A stretch of 16,438 bases of DNA from Chrysochromulina parva (Eukaryota > Haptophyta > Prymnesiales > Chrysochromulinaceae): NCBI GenBank assembly GCA_002887195.1, contig PJAB01001197.1, positions 1 to 16,438 of the forward strand. Direction: 5' to 3'. Under the pieces are notes generated by a model. It was given only the letters and a program-made list of their open reading frames with translations. It did no database searches and was not told the origin of the DNA. The position numbers and the translations under genes are program-made. Positions 8,683 to 16,319 of the stretch are shown here, one piece after another. Within the stretch, counting starts at the first letter, position 1, and each line of letters begins with the position of its first letter.

Positions 8683-9795
8683 TCATAGAGTTCGATCGAG
8701 TTCATCGAGTTTACGTCGCGTGAGTCGCGTGAGGATCCATGATGCATGCAGCTCATGCCTCATCTGGTATGGCGCCAGCCGGTTCCGTAGCGGACGGAGG
8801 CGCAGGACGAGGTCGCGCGCGCGATCGGCGTCAATCGTGGGCTCGTTGAGGCCCAGGATGAGCCGTATCAAGTGCGAGCCGCTCACGTAGCTCGACATAT
8901 CATCGTTTTCGGCGCTCATCATGCCCCCTGCGGCGCTCGTGCGCAGGCGCAGCGGTGCACTCGGCCGGCGCGGCCGCACAGCGGCGAGCGCACGGTCGTT
9001 GTGCCATAAATAGGAGGTTGCACTCTGCAGTCGGCCGGTCAGCACGACCGACGAGAGGCGCGCCGCCCACTTTCGGTGCCGCGGCTGGTCGTCCGAGCAG
9101 TGGCGCTGCGCGAGCTCCGCGAGCTCCGAGCCCACCTCGTGCGCACCCAAGTAGTGCGCGAGCGGCACGAAGACACGCGCCGTCTCCTGCGCCTTGCGCG
9201 CACGTTTCTGCGGCTTCATCGCTGAGAGCGTGCGCATGTTGTGAAGCCGGTCTGCCACCTTGAGCACCGCTACGCGCCAGTCAACCGCGCAAGCATCGAG
9301 GAGTTGCAGCAGGTCGCCGCTCTCCAGGCATAGTACGCCCTTGTCCATGAGCTCGAGTTCGGAGATCTTCTCTTCGGGCAGCTTGGAGACGCGCGTGACG
9401 CCCTGCACGAGCGTGCGGACCTCCTCGCCGAATTCGGACTCCACCTCGCCAAAGGTGAGCGGCGTATCCTCGACAGCATCATGCAGAAGCGCGGCCACCA
9501 CACACGAAGCGTCCATCCCCCAGCTCGCAACCAGCTCGGCGACGGCGACAGGGTGCGTCACGAAGGGCGTGCCATCGCGCCGCATCTGCCCTGAGTGCAC
9601 CTGCATCGCAAGCTTGAGCGCCTGGAAGCATATCACACGGTCCTCCTCATCCAGGTACCTTGTTGCCTGCGCGAGGGAGTTTTCCATGAGCTGGATGGGC
9701 GGCTTAGTCGCCACCGGAAGCCCGCCCGCGACCCAGCCCGCCTCAACCGTGCCCAGGACCAAAATGGCCAGGAACGCAGTCCGGCACGTCACCAT
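8683..9795 (-). CDS. RelA/SpoT-homologue HD domain protein, (p)ppGpp hydrolase-like, hydrolase-only, with signal peptide
   Basis: The 370-residue protein has the HD hydrolase domain of RelA/SpoT (RSH) proteins at about 50-235: H81, H105-D106, E109-D110 and D182/N186 in V-A-D-R-L-H-N-M-R-T-L, the residues that bind Mn and hydrolyse ppGpp to GDP/GTP plus pyrophosphate in the family. The H81-H105-E109 spacing equals that of bacterial Rel (53, 77, 81); the next stretch is about 10 residues longer. No RelA/SpoT synthetase or TGS/ACT domain follows; the last 135 residues are unrecognised. The N terminus, MVTCRTAFLAILVLGTVEA, is a good ER-type signal peptide. In algae with complex plastids that would be the first half of a bipartite plastid-targeting signal, so a plastid location is inferred; secretion is the alternative. 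It lies downstream of, and co-directional with, the 2OG-oxygenase gene. Confidence 0.88.
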   Translation of the reverse strand: MVTCRTAFLAILVLGTVEAGWVAGGLPVATKPPIQLMENSLAQATRYLDEEDRVICFQALKLAMQVHSGQMRRDGTPFVTHPVAVAELVASWGMDASCVVAALLHDAVEDTPLTFGEVESEFGEEVRTLVQGVTRVSKLPEEKISELELMDKGVLCLESGDLLQLLDACAVDWRVAVLKVADRLHNMRTLSAMKPQKRARKAQETARVFVPLAHYLGAHEVGSELAELAQRHCSDDQPRHRKWAARLSSVVLTGRLQSATSYLWHNDRALAAVRPRRPSAPLRLRTSAAGGMMSAENDDMSSYVSGSHLIRLILGLNEPTIDADRARDLVLRLRPLRNRLAPYQMRHELHASWILTRLTRRKLDELDRTL

Positions 9796-10071
9796 GTCAG
9801 CCGAGCTTGAGATGCGAGCGCGAGAAGTGCGCTCGCTTTCCGCTCAAGTCAAGTCAAGGCAAGTCAATTCCGCTCAAAACTGCTGAATTCAAGTTTCTGT
9901 GCCATGTGTGTCCCGGCTCCCCCCGGTGTCTTTTTGCCGGTACCGCAAAGAAGCAACTGACAAAGATCATTTCGTGCTGAGCCCCGATGAACGCCGCGGC
10001 GCCGGCAGTGTCAACCCCGCTCAGTGAGTGCTCGTCGGGGCGAGTATGCCTCGCGCTTCCCTTCTACACCC
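9796..10071 (-). other. Upstream region of the HD-hydrolase gene / 3' flank of the oxygenase gene
   Basis: 276 bp between two minus-strand genes. An AAGTC-rich short tandem (about 9845-9867) sits about 50 bp upstream of the HD-protein ATG, where the leader or promoter should be. Nothing else is recognised. Confidence 0.4.
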
Positions 10072-11175
10072 TCAGTCAAACGAGAAGGGTATGGTGATCT
10101 GCGATGGCTTGTCGCATGGCTCGAAGGTGGCCTTGCGCAGCTCCGCTTGGATCGTCCGCACGACGCGGTCCCTCGCGTCGGGTGCGTCGGCGGCGGTGGC
10201 GCTCTGCAGCTGTGACGGGTCGACGACCAGCAGATCGACGAGCGTGTCAACCTTGGACACGGTGCCCTCGGGTGCAATGTCAAGGCGTATCGAGAGCAGG
10301 CCGGTGACGCACGGCGGCGAGATGGCCTCGATGCATCGCGTCAGCGACGGGCCTAAACCCTGCTCAACCTGCGCCTCGTCTAGCGCGCCGTCGAAGAAAG
10401 GTTCCGGCTCCGTGAACCAGCCGTGCAGCACGAGGCGGGCGCCGCGCGGGTCCTGCTCGCCCTCGACGCGGCGCACGCCGTGAGGCACCCGCGCGTCGAA
10501 GATGGTCAGACGGTTGAAGAGCGGGGGTACCAGGCTGATGAGGTCGGCGTACTCGAGACCTTCTCCGGAGTTAAAGCCGCGCCAATAGTCGAGCACTTGC
10601 GGCTGCAGGATGGCCGTCTCGCCCCCGCTGAACTGCCGCTCGTCCCACTTGGTGAGACTCAACACGTATGCCAGCGGCCCTTGCGGCACGTCAGCGTGCA
10701 ATGCCTGCTCGCAGCCCGAGGTGTAAAAGGAGAGCCAGGGCGGGCTGATGGCGCGGCAGCCGAGCTCCCTCTGACCGTAAGCTGTGAGCGCATCAGTGAG
10801 CGCCTTGAATTCGTCCGGGTCAAAGTAGTCGGCCGCTTGTGTGCGATGCAGCGTGTATTGGTCTGGTACGTGCCAGTAGTCCCAAACAAACCGCATGGAA
10901 TGTGCTTGCCGCGGCTCAGAAAAATGAGCATCAAAGGTTTGGCGGAGGTCGCTCGCCGCTGCGTAAAAGTTGTCCACCGTCCGGAAGTGCTGCGGTGCTT
11001 TTAGTGCAGTGACGGCCATAGGTAGCATCATCATCAAGGAGATTTCAGACCTGGGCCGACGACGGCGCCGTTGGCGACGCCCATCATGACCGATCTCACA
11101 GTTGATGAGCTCACGAAAGCGCGCAATCGGAATGTCGTTCACGCCGGTAAAAAGACACCGGGGGGAGCCGTTCAT
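10072..11175 (-). CDS. 2-oxoglutarate/Fe(II) dioxygenase-like protein with C-terminal TonB-C-like region
   Basis: The longest frame gives 367 residues; a start at one of three consecutive Met codons (from 11034) gives about 320 and is likelier, because the first 47 residues include a run of Arg and look like leader. The core shows the 2OG-oxygenase facial triad: H160-x-D162 in A-L-H-A-D-V-P-Q-G, distal H232 in R-V-P-H-G-V-R-R-V, and a basic residue for 2-oxoglutarate (R244 or R247, in D-P-R-G-A-R-L-V-L-H-G-W-F). The G-G-E-T motif at 184-187 is also typical. The substrate cannot be told; prolyl-hydroxylase-like folds are the nearest class. The last 85 residues (G-L-L-S-I-R-L-D-I, then G-T-V, then I-P-F-S-F-D at the end) follow the pattern of a TonB/AgmX C-terminal domain, an inference from pattern only. 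Convincing as an oxygenase fold, weak on function. Confidence 0.75.
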   Translation of the reverse strand: MNGSPRCLFTGVNDIPIARFRELINCEIGHDGRRQRRRRRPRSEISLMMMLPMAVTALKAPQHFRTVDNFYAAASDLRQTFDAHFSEPRQAHSMRFVWDYWHVPDQYTLHRTQAADYFDPDEFKALTDALTAYGQRELGCRAISPPWLSFYTSGCEQALHADVPQGPLAYVLSLTKWDERQFSGGETAILQPQVLDYWRGFNSGEGLEYADLISLVPPLFNRLTIFDARVPHGVRRVEGEQDPRGARLVLHGWFTEPEPFFDGALDEAQVEQGLGPSLTRCIEAISPPCVTGLLSIRLDIAPEGTVSKVDTLVDLLVVDPSQLQSATAADAPDARDRVVRTIQAELRKATFEPCDKPSQITIPFSFD

Positions 11176-11535
11176 ACCGGTACTGTACTACGAACTCAAC
11201 AAGATCTCCGAGAGCACTAAGGCTAAGCGGAAGTTGTTAATTTCTCACGGGGTTTTAGGCTGTTAAATTCTCACGAATAACATAAGTGAAATGTCACCGT
11301 AAATCGCTATCCGTCAAGATGCCGTGTGCTTTCCCCCGCCCGCCGGCGCATCTGAGCCGTTGCGCCTGCCGCCCTTGGTTCGACCCGGAAGACAACCAAT
11401 CTAGCGCTATCGCGCTAGAACCCACCAGTTGAGAGGACGTGTGCTCGGTGATTGAGCTGGGGCTGGCGGAGCTGAGGCTGGCGGAGCCGGGCTCCTCCCA
11501 CATCAGGAAGTCCATCGGCGATGCCTCGTCGGGGC
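11176..11535 (-). other. Intergenic region between the receptor-kinase and oxygenase genes
   Basis: 360 bp that should contain the kinase 3' UTR and the oxygenase promoter and leader. It holds an imperfect 15-bp direct repeat (TGTTAATTTCTCACG at 11235-11249; TGTTAAATTCTCACG at 11261-11275) and a perfect 7-bp stem with 4-base loop at 11401-11418. A short minus-strand open frame (11294-11539) overlaps the kinase stop and looks spurious. Confidence 0.5.
11401..11418. repeat. Perfect hairpin in the kinase 3' flank
   Basis: CTAGCGC (11401-11407), loop TATC, GCGCTAG (11412-11418). About 120 bp beyond the kinase stop on the minus strand, so it may be a 3' UTR structure. Chance occurrence is possible. 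Confidence 0.6.
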
Positions 11536-14500
11536 TCACTCGAAAGCTGTGCAGCTCCCACCTAGCTTGGCCGAAAAAAACCCAGCCGCAAGCAATTCAG
11601 CTCGTCTGGACTCGTTGCTGCAGCTAAGAGCGGATGAGGAGGATGGGTCTGAGCACTCAGGCCACATCTGCGTCGATGTTGAATTTGGTCTTGAGAGGGC
11701 TTGCAAGCACGTTTCAAGCCTCTCGAGCACCGAGCTCATGCTCGGGCGGTCCTCTGGACGCTGCGCCCAACACTCGCACGTGACCGCTGGGATCCCATCG
11801 CTCTGTGAATGTGAAGGGTTCGAGAGCTGTGGCCGAAGCCCCTTCAAGGCGCTCGAGGCAGCAGCTGCGCCCGTCAACTCCTTAAAGGCGCGGCGCTCAT
11901 GCGTGAGCTCCCAGAGCAAGAATGCAAACGCATAGACATCCGCGCGGTCCTCAAAGCTGACGAGCGTGCGGCCAAGGCTGAGGCTGAGGCTGCTGCTGCC
12001 ACGGCTTTCGTCGCGATCGCGGCTCTCGTGCAACCCCTGCGCCAACCTCTCGGGCGCCAGATAACGCAATGTACCCCCCCCTATGCGCTTGTTTCGATCC
12101 TGCGCGTAGTTCAGGCTGAGGCTCGCCAAACCAAAGTCGGCGAGCTTGCACACCGAGTGGTTCGCGTCGAGCAGTGCATTATCCGTCTTGATATCGTGGT
12201 GCAGGATGCCGTGCGAGTGGAGGAAGCACAGCCCGCTCGCCAGCTGCACCGCGAAGCAAATCTTCTTGTCGTCCGAAAGCATGCCAGCCAGGTGTGGGGG
12301 TGGCGGCGGCTCCATCAGCTGGCAGCCAGCCAACCCTTGCGGCGCGACCGGTGCCGGGGGGGGCACGTTGCAGCTCGCTGGCCTTGGATTGAAGAGGTGT
12401 GCGGCGAGAGAGCCGCCAGCCATGTACTCGAGGACGAGCGCGGGCCGCCGGTCAACCAGCAAGTGGCCGAAGAGGGCGCAGATGCACGGGTGGCGCAGGC
12501 GACGCAGGATGGCCACCTCCTGGAGCATGACCAACTTTTCTTCCTCTTGCGCAGATGACATGTTCTCGAGCTTCATTTTGAGCACCTTGACAGCGAGGTC
12601 GTTGCCCTGCCACCGCGCACTCCAGACGGTCGCGTAGCCGCCTTCGCCGATCGGCCTGCCAATCGTGAGCGTCGAGAAGTCAACCACCTCGAGCTGCGTC
12701 GGCTCGTCGGAGCGCACCGTGACGGGGCTTCCGCCGGAACCCAAGAGAGTCTCTTGCTGCTTAGGCGCCCCGAGAGGCACCATGTGCATGGACACGGAAC
12801 CGGCATCGCCCTTGAGTATCTGGGTGAATATCCGTGTGTGCCACCACCGCCACAGACAGCAAGCAATCGCCACAAGCGCCACAAGAAGCGTGATGAGGGC
12901 TGCCACCCCATACCATTGCACCTCATACTGTTGCACCATCATGCCAAGCGCACCTGCCATCGGAGCAGCAGGTGGTGCCGGCGGCGCGGGTAGGTGCAGC
13001 GCAGCGTGTGAGCACTGCTCATCGCGCGCGAGGTTGGTCGCGCTTGAGTAGTTGCCCTCGCGGCAGGGCAGCTGTACCGTGGCGCCTGGCGGGCAGAAGC
13101 TGCCCCGCTCGCAAGGCAAGCAACTGGGGCCAAAGAGGCCGCCGTACGGAGCGTACGAGCCCGGGGAGCAGTCGACACAGAGTGTGCCAGCCTTACCTTG
13201 GCGCTTGCCGCGCGGGCAGGCAGTGCACTCGGCGGCTCCCACAGAGCGCTCGTTGCCCGGCTTGCAGGAGGAGCATTCGCCGCGGTAGTCGAGCTCCGTG
13301 TGCTCTTCGCACTCGTAGCAGATATCAAAACTGTCGTCGCGGCGTGAGGAGGGAGCGGGGCAGCGGACACATCCGTTGCCGAAGCGGCTGCGTGCAGTGC
13401 CAGGCTGAGAGCATCTGATAAAGGGCAGCAGGCGGCTGGGAGTGTCTTCGTTTCCGAGCAGCACGTCGAGATCGCCGTCGCCGTCCACGTCCGCCGCCGC
13501 GATCGAGTGCGTGTCCGCGCTGCCACCGGGCAGCTCGATGCTCGTCGGGAAGGTGCCGTCGCCCGCGTTGAGCAACACACGGCTCGGACTAAGATGGTTG
13601 CTAAGCAGCACGTCGAGGTCACCGTCGCCGTCCACGTCCGCCGCCGCGATCAAGCTCGTGTACGCGCTGCCGCCGGGCAGCTCGATGCTCGTCGGGAAGG
13701 TGCCGTCGCCCGCGTTGAGCAACACACGGCTCGGACCGCCATAGTTTCCAAGCAGCACATCGAGATCACCGTCGCCGTCCACGTCCGCCGCCGCGATCGA
13801 GCTTGTGGACGCGCTGCCGCCGGGCAGCTCGATGCTCGTCGGGAAGGTGCCGTCGCCCGCGTTGAGCAGCACTCGGCTGGGACTGAAAAGAAAGATCCCA
13901 AGCAGGACGTCGAGGTCGCCGTCGCCGTCCACGTCCGCCGCTGCGACAGAATCCGTGTGCGCGCTGCCGCCGGGTAGCCCGATGCTCGTCGGGAAGGTGC
14001 CGTCGCCCGCGTTGAGCAGCACTTGGCTGGGACTGTTATAGTTGCCAAGCAGCACGTCGAGATCGCCGTCGCCGTCCACGTCCGCCGCCGCGATCGATTG
14101 CGTGCCCGCGCTGCCGCCGGGCAGCTCGATGCTCGTCGGGAAGGTGCCGTCGCCCGCGTTGAGCAGCACTCGGCTCGGACCGCCAAAGTTGCTAAGCAGG
14201 ACGTCGAGGTCGCCGTCGCCGTCCAAGTCCGCCGCTGCGATCGAGGTCGTGTCCGAGCTGCCGCCGGGCAGCTCGATGTTCATCGGGAAGGTGCCGTCGC
14301 CCGCGTTGAGCAACACACGGCTTGGTGTGCCATAATAGTTGCCAAGCAGCACGTCGAGGTCGCCGTCGCCGTCCACGTCCGCCGCCGCGATCGAGTACGT
14401 TCTCACGCTGCCGCCGGGCAGCTCGATGCTCGTCGGGAAGGTGCCGTCGCCCGTGTTGGCCACGTTGAGGAGCACTCGGCTCGGACTGCCACTGTCGCCA

Positions 14501-16098
14501 AGCAGCACGTCGAGGTCGCCGTCGCCGTCCACGTCCGCCGCTGCGACAGAAACCGTGTGCTCGCTGCCGCCGGGCAGCTCGATGCTCGTCGGGAAGGTGC
14601 CGTCGCCCGCGTTGAGCAACACACGGCTCGGACTACCATTGTTGCCAAGCAGCACGTCGAGATCGCCGTCGCCGTCCACGTCCGCCGCCGCGATCGATTG
14701 CGTGCCCGCCGCTGCGATCGAGCTCGTGGACGCGCTGCTGCCGCCGGGCAGCTCGATGCTCGTCGGGAAGGTGCCGTCGCCTGCGTTGAGCAACACAAGG
14801 CTCAGACTACCATAGTTGCCAAGCAGCACGTCGAGGTCGCCGTCGCCGTCCACGTCCGCCGCCGCGATCGAGGTCGTGTATGCGCTGCCGCCAGGCAGCT
14901 CGATGCTCGTCGGGAAGGTGCCGTCGCCCGCGTTGAGCAACACACGGCTCGGACCGCCATAGTTGCCAAGCAGCACATCGAGATCGCCGTCGCCGTCCAA
15001 GTCCGCCGCTGCGATCGAGCTCGTGTACTCGCTGCCGCCGGGCAGCTCGATGCTCGTCGGGAAGGTGCCGTCGCCCGCGTTGAGCAACACAAGGCTCGGA
15101 CCGCCATTGTTGCCACGGCTCGGACCGCCATAGTTGCCAAGCAGCACGTCGAGGTCGCCGTCGCCGTCCACGTCCGCCGCCGCGATCGAGTGCGTGTTCG
15201 CGCTGCCGACGGGCAGCTCGATGCTCGTCGGGAAGGTGCCGTCGCCCGCGTTGAGCAACACAAGGCTCGGACTACCATTGTTGCCTAGCAGCACGTCGAG
15301 ATCGCCGTCGCCGTCCACGTCCGCCGCCGCGATCGAGCTCGTGTGCGCGCTGCCGCCGGGCAGCTCGATGCTCTTCGGGAAGGTGCCGTCGCCCGCGTTG
15401 AGCAGCACTCGGCTCGGACCGCCATTGTTGCCGAGCAGCACGTCGAGATCGCCGTCGCCGTCCACGTCCGCCGCTGCGATCGAGCTCGTGGACGCGCTGT
15501 CGCCGGTCAGCATCGCTGCGCCGTTATCCCTGAAACTTACAAGTCCGCCACTATCGAGCAACTCGTTCCCCGTCCTCGCCAAAGGCTGGGGGAGGCGCAG
15601 GCACCCCGGCTCGGAGGACAAGGAGCAAGTAGGTGGCAAGAGCGCAGCTCGAATGCCTGCTGCAGGCTTGGCACGGGCCGGCTTCGGCATCGCAAGGCAG
15701 CCCACCCGCCCTGGTGCCAAGCAGTTGGGGGGTGCGAATGCCGTTGGCTGGCCGTCCGGCTCAAGATCCTGTGCATAGTCCCGTGGGGGAGGGTAACGTC
15801 TGCGGCCCTGGTGCTCGACGTGCCAGCCAGGCTGCGCTGGTCTTGGCGGCTGCGCTGGCGGCAAGGGCGGCGAGAACGGCGAGGGCGACGGCGGCGACGA
15901 AGGCGGCGACGCCGGCGGTTGCTGCGGAGGTGCAAGATGCTCTCGAGGCGGCGACGACGGCATGCCCGAGTGCAGACCGGCGAACAGCACTCGGCGTGCA
16001 TGCGTCGGGGCGGCGTGCTGGTCGAGTGAGTTTGCGCTCTCGGCGCACGCGCCCAGCAGGGCGGCGGCAACGAGCAACTCTCTCGTTGGTAACTTCAT
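11536..16098 (-). CDS. Receptor-like TKL-type protein kinase with FG-GAP repeat ectodomain and Cys-rich module
   Basis: A single-exon frame. The ATG at 16098 gives 1520 residues and places a signal peptide (MKLPTRELLVAAALLGACA) at the start; an ATG at 16134 adds 12 residues (numbering below uses the longer form). Order: signal peptide; Pro-rich stalk (about 59-120); FG-GAP repeats (about 198-901) each with a DVDGDGDLD calcium-binding loop; Cys-rich module like GCC2/GCC3 or TNFR repeats (about 911-1045); one membrane span (about 1073-1096); kinase domain (about 1156-1445). Kinase residues: glycine loop I-G-E-G-G-Y-A-T-V, K1183, E1206, catalytic H-H-D (D1314) with D-I-K-T-D-N, D1333 of DFG, and L-A-P-E. 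All catalytic residues are present, but the HRD Arg is His (non-RD type). A Pro-rich insert lies between the hinge and helix E. Role inferred: surface receptor signalling through Ser/Thr (TKL) phosphorylation; the ligand is unknown. It starts about 220 bp downstream of the beta-tubulin stop, on the same strand. Confidence 0.9.
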   Translation of the reverse strand: MKLPTRELLVAAALLGACAESANSLDQHAAPTHARRVLFAGLHSGMPSSPPREHLAPPQQPPASPPSSPPSPSPFSPPLPPAQPPRPAQPGWHVEHQGRRRYPPPRDYAQDLEPDGQPTAFAPPNCLAPGRVGCLAMPKPARAKPAAGIRAALLPPTCSLSSEPGCLRLPQPLARTGNELLDSGGLVSFRDNGAAMLTGDSASTSSIAAADVDGDGDLDVLLGNNGGPSRVLLNAGDGTFPKSIELPGGSAHTSSIAAADVDGDGDLDVLLGNNGSPSLVLLNAGDGTFPTSIELPVGSANTHSIAAADVDGDGDLDVLLGNYGGPSRGNNGGPSLVLLNAGDGTFPTSIELPGGSEYTSSIAAADLDGDGDLDVLLGNYGGPSRVLLNAGDGTFPTSIELPGGSAYTTSIAAADVDGDGDLDVLLGNYGSLSLVLLNAGDGTFPTSIELPGGSSASTSSIAAAGTQSIAAADVDGDGDLDVLLGNNGSPSRVLLNAGDGTFPTSIELPGGSEHTVSVAAADVDGDGDLDVLLGDSGSPSRVLLNVANTGDGTFPTSIELPGGSVRTYSIAAADVDGDGDLDVLLGNYYGTPSRVLLNAGDGTFPMNIELPGGSSDTTSIAAADLDGDGDLDVLLSNFGGPSRVLLNAGDGTFPTSIELPGGSAGTQSIAAADVDGDGDLDVLLGNYNSPSQVLLNAGDGTFPTSIGLPGGSAHTDSVAAADVDGDGDLDVLLGIFLFSPSRVLLNAGDGTFPTSIELPGGSASTSSIAAADVDGDGDLDVLLGNYGGPSRVLLNAGDGTFPTSIELPGGSAYTSLIAAADVDGDGDLDVLLSNHLSPSRVLLNAGDGTFPTSIELPGGSADTHSIAAADVDGDGDLDVLLGNEDTPSRLLPFIRCSQPGTARSRFGNGCVRCPAPSSRRDDSFDICYECEEHTELDYRGECSSCKPGNERSVGAAECTACPRGKRQGKAGTLCVDCSPGSYAPYGGLFGPSCLPCERGSFCPPGATVQLPCREGNYSSATNLARDEQCSHAALHLPAPPAPPAAPMAGALGMMVQQYEVQWYGVAALITLLVALVAIACCLWRWWHTRIFTQILKGDAGSVSMHMVPLGAPKQQETLLGSGGSPVTVRSDEPTQLEVVDFSTLTIGRPIGEGGYATVWSARWQGNDLAVKVLKMKLENMSSAQEEEKLVMLQEVAILRRLRHPCICALFGHLLVDRRPALVLEYMAGGSLAAHLFNPRPASCNVPPPAPVAPQGLAGCQLMEPPPPPHLAGMLSDDKKICFAVQLASGLCFLHSHGILHHDIKTDNALLDANHSVCKLADFGLASLSLNYAQDRNKRIGGGTLRYLAPERLAQGLHESRDRDESRGSSSLSLSLGRTLVSFEDRADVYAFAFLLWELTHERRAFKELTGAAAASSALKGLRPQLSNPSHSQSDGIPAVTCECWAQRPEDRPSMSSVLERLETCLQALSRPNSTSTQMWPECSDPSSSSALSCSNESRRAELLAAGFFSAKLGGSCTAFE
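13432..15483 (-). repeat. FG-GAP coding repeat array: 13 full 147-bp units plus a terminal half unit
   Basis: Each unit encodes about 49 residues starting S-I-A-A-A-D and running through DVDGDGDLD, DVLLG, V-L-L-N-A-G-D-G-T-F-P and S-I-E-L-P-G-G-S. Units are nearly identical at DNA level, synonymous positions included. Differences cluster after DVLLG and just before the next S-I-A-A-A-D. Two units (about 15095-15145 and 14690-14745) carry in-frame insertions that look like joints between different repeats. The last unit stops at about residue 901, half way through, and residues about 198-217 upstream of unit 1 look like a diverged second half. Confidence 0.95.
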
Positions 16099-16134
16099 CT
16101 CTCCCGATACCCGTTCCCGTGGCTTGGCCTCCAC

Positions 16135-16319
16135 AAAAGGTTATTCTCCCGACTTTTCTCCCCTAAACCCCTTTATTCCCAACTCACGATGACCCCCCCC
16201 TGCCAAGGAATCGAATCACGCTTCCTCTCAGATAGCACGAGGTTGCCGCCGGCTGCGCCGGCTGCTTGGAAAGTGCGGCGAGCGGCCGGCGCCCCGTCGG
16301 AGACGGACCGGGAGCACAC
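16135..16319 (-). other. Spacer between beta-tubulin and the receptor-kinase gene
   Basis: About 185-220 bp must hold the tubulin 3' UTR and the kinase promoter and leader. Two small inverted repeats lie just past the tubulin stop: GCCGGC-TGC-GCCGGC (16248-16262) and CCGTC-GGA-GACGG (16294-16306). A pyrimidine-rich plus strand near 16140-16200 means a purine-rich leader for the kinase transcript. Confidence 0.45.

Noticed and set aside
11370..11390. GGTTCGACCC, resembling a tRNA T-loop/B box
   Set aside because: No A box, anticodon arm or acceptor stem could be found around it on this strand.
11294..11539. 81-codon minus-strand frame after the kinase stop
   Set aside because: Low-complexity Ser-rich translation with no recognisable feature, lying in the presumed 3' UTR.
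14023..15288. 421-codon plus-strand open frame, and other long plus-strand frames at 13442-13977 and 15134-15778
   Set aside because: They are antisense to the FG-GAP array. A repeat unit of 147 bp (49 codons) keeps any stop-free frame open through many units; the translations are low-complexity and resemble nothing.
13432..15483. Regular array that could be mistaken for a CRISPR or a satellite
   Set aside because: The unit is 147 bp, coding, with no spacer structure and a clear FG-GAP protein motif in frame with a kinase.
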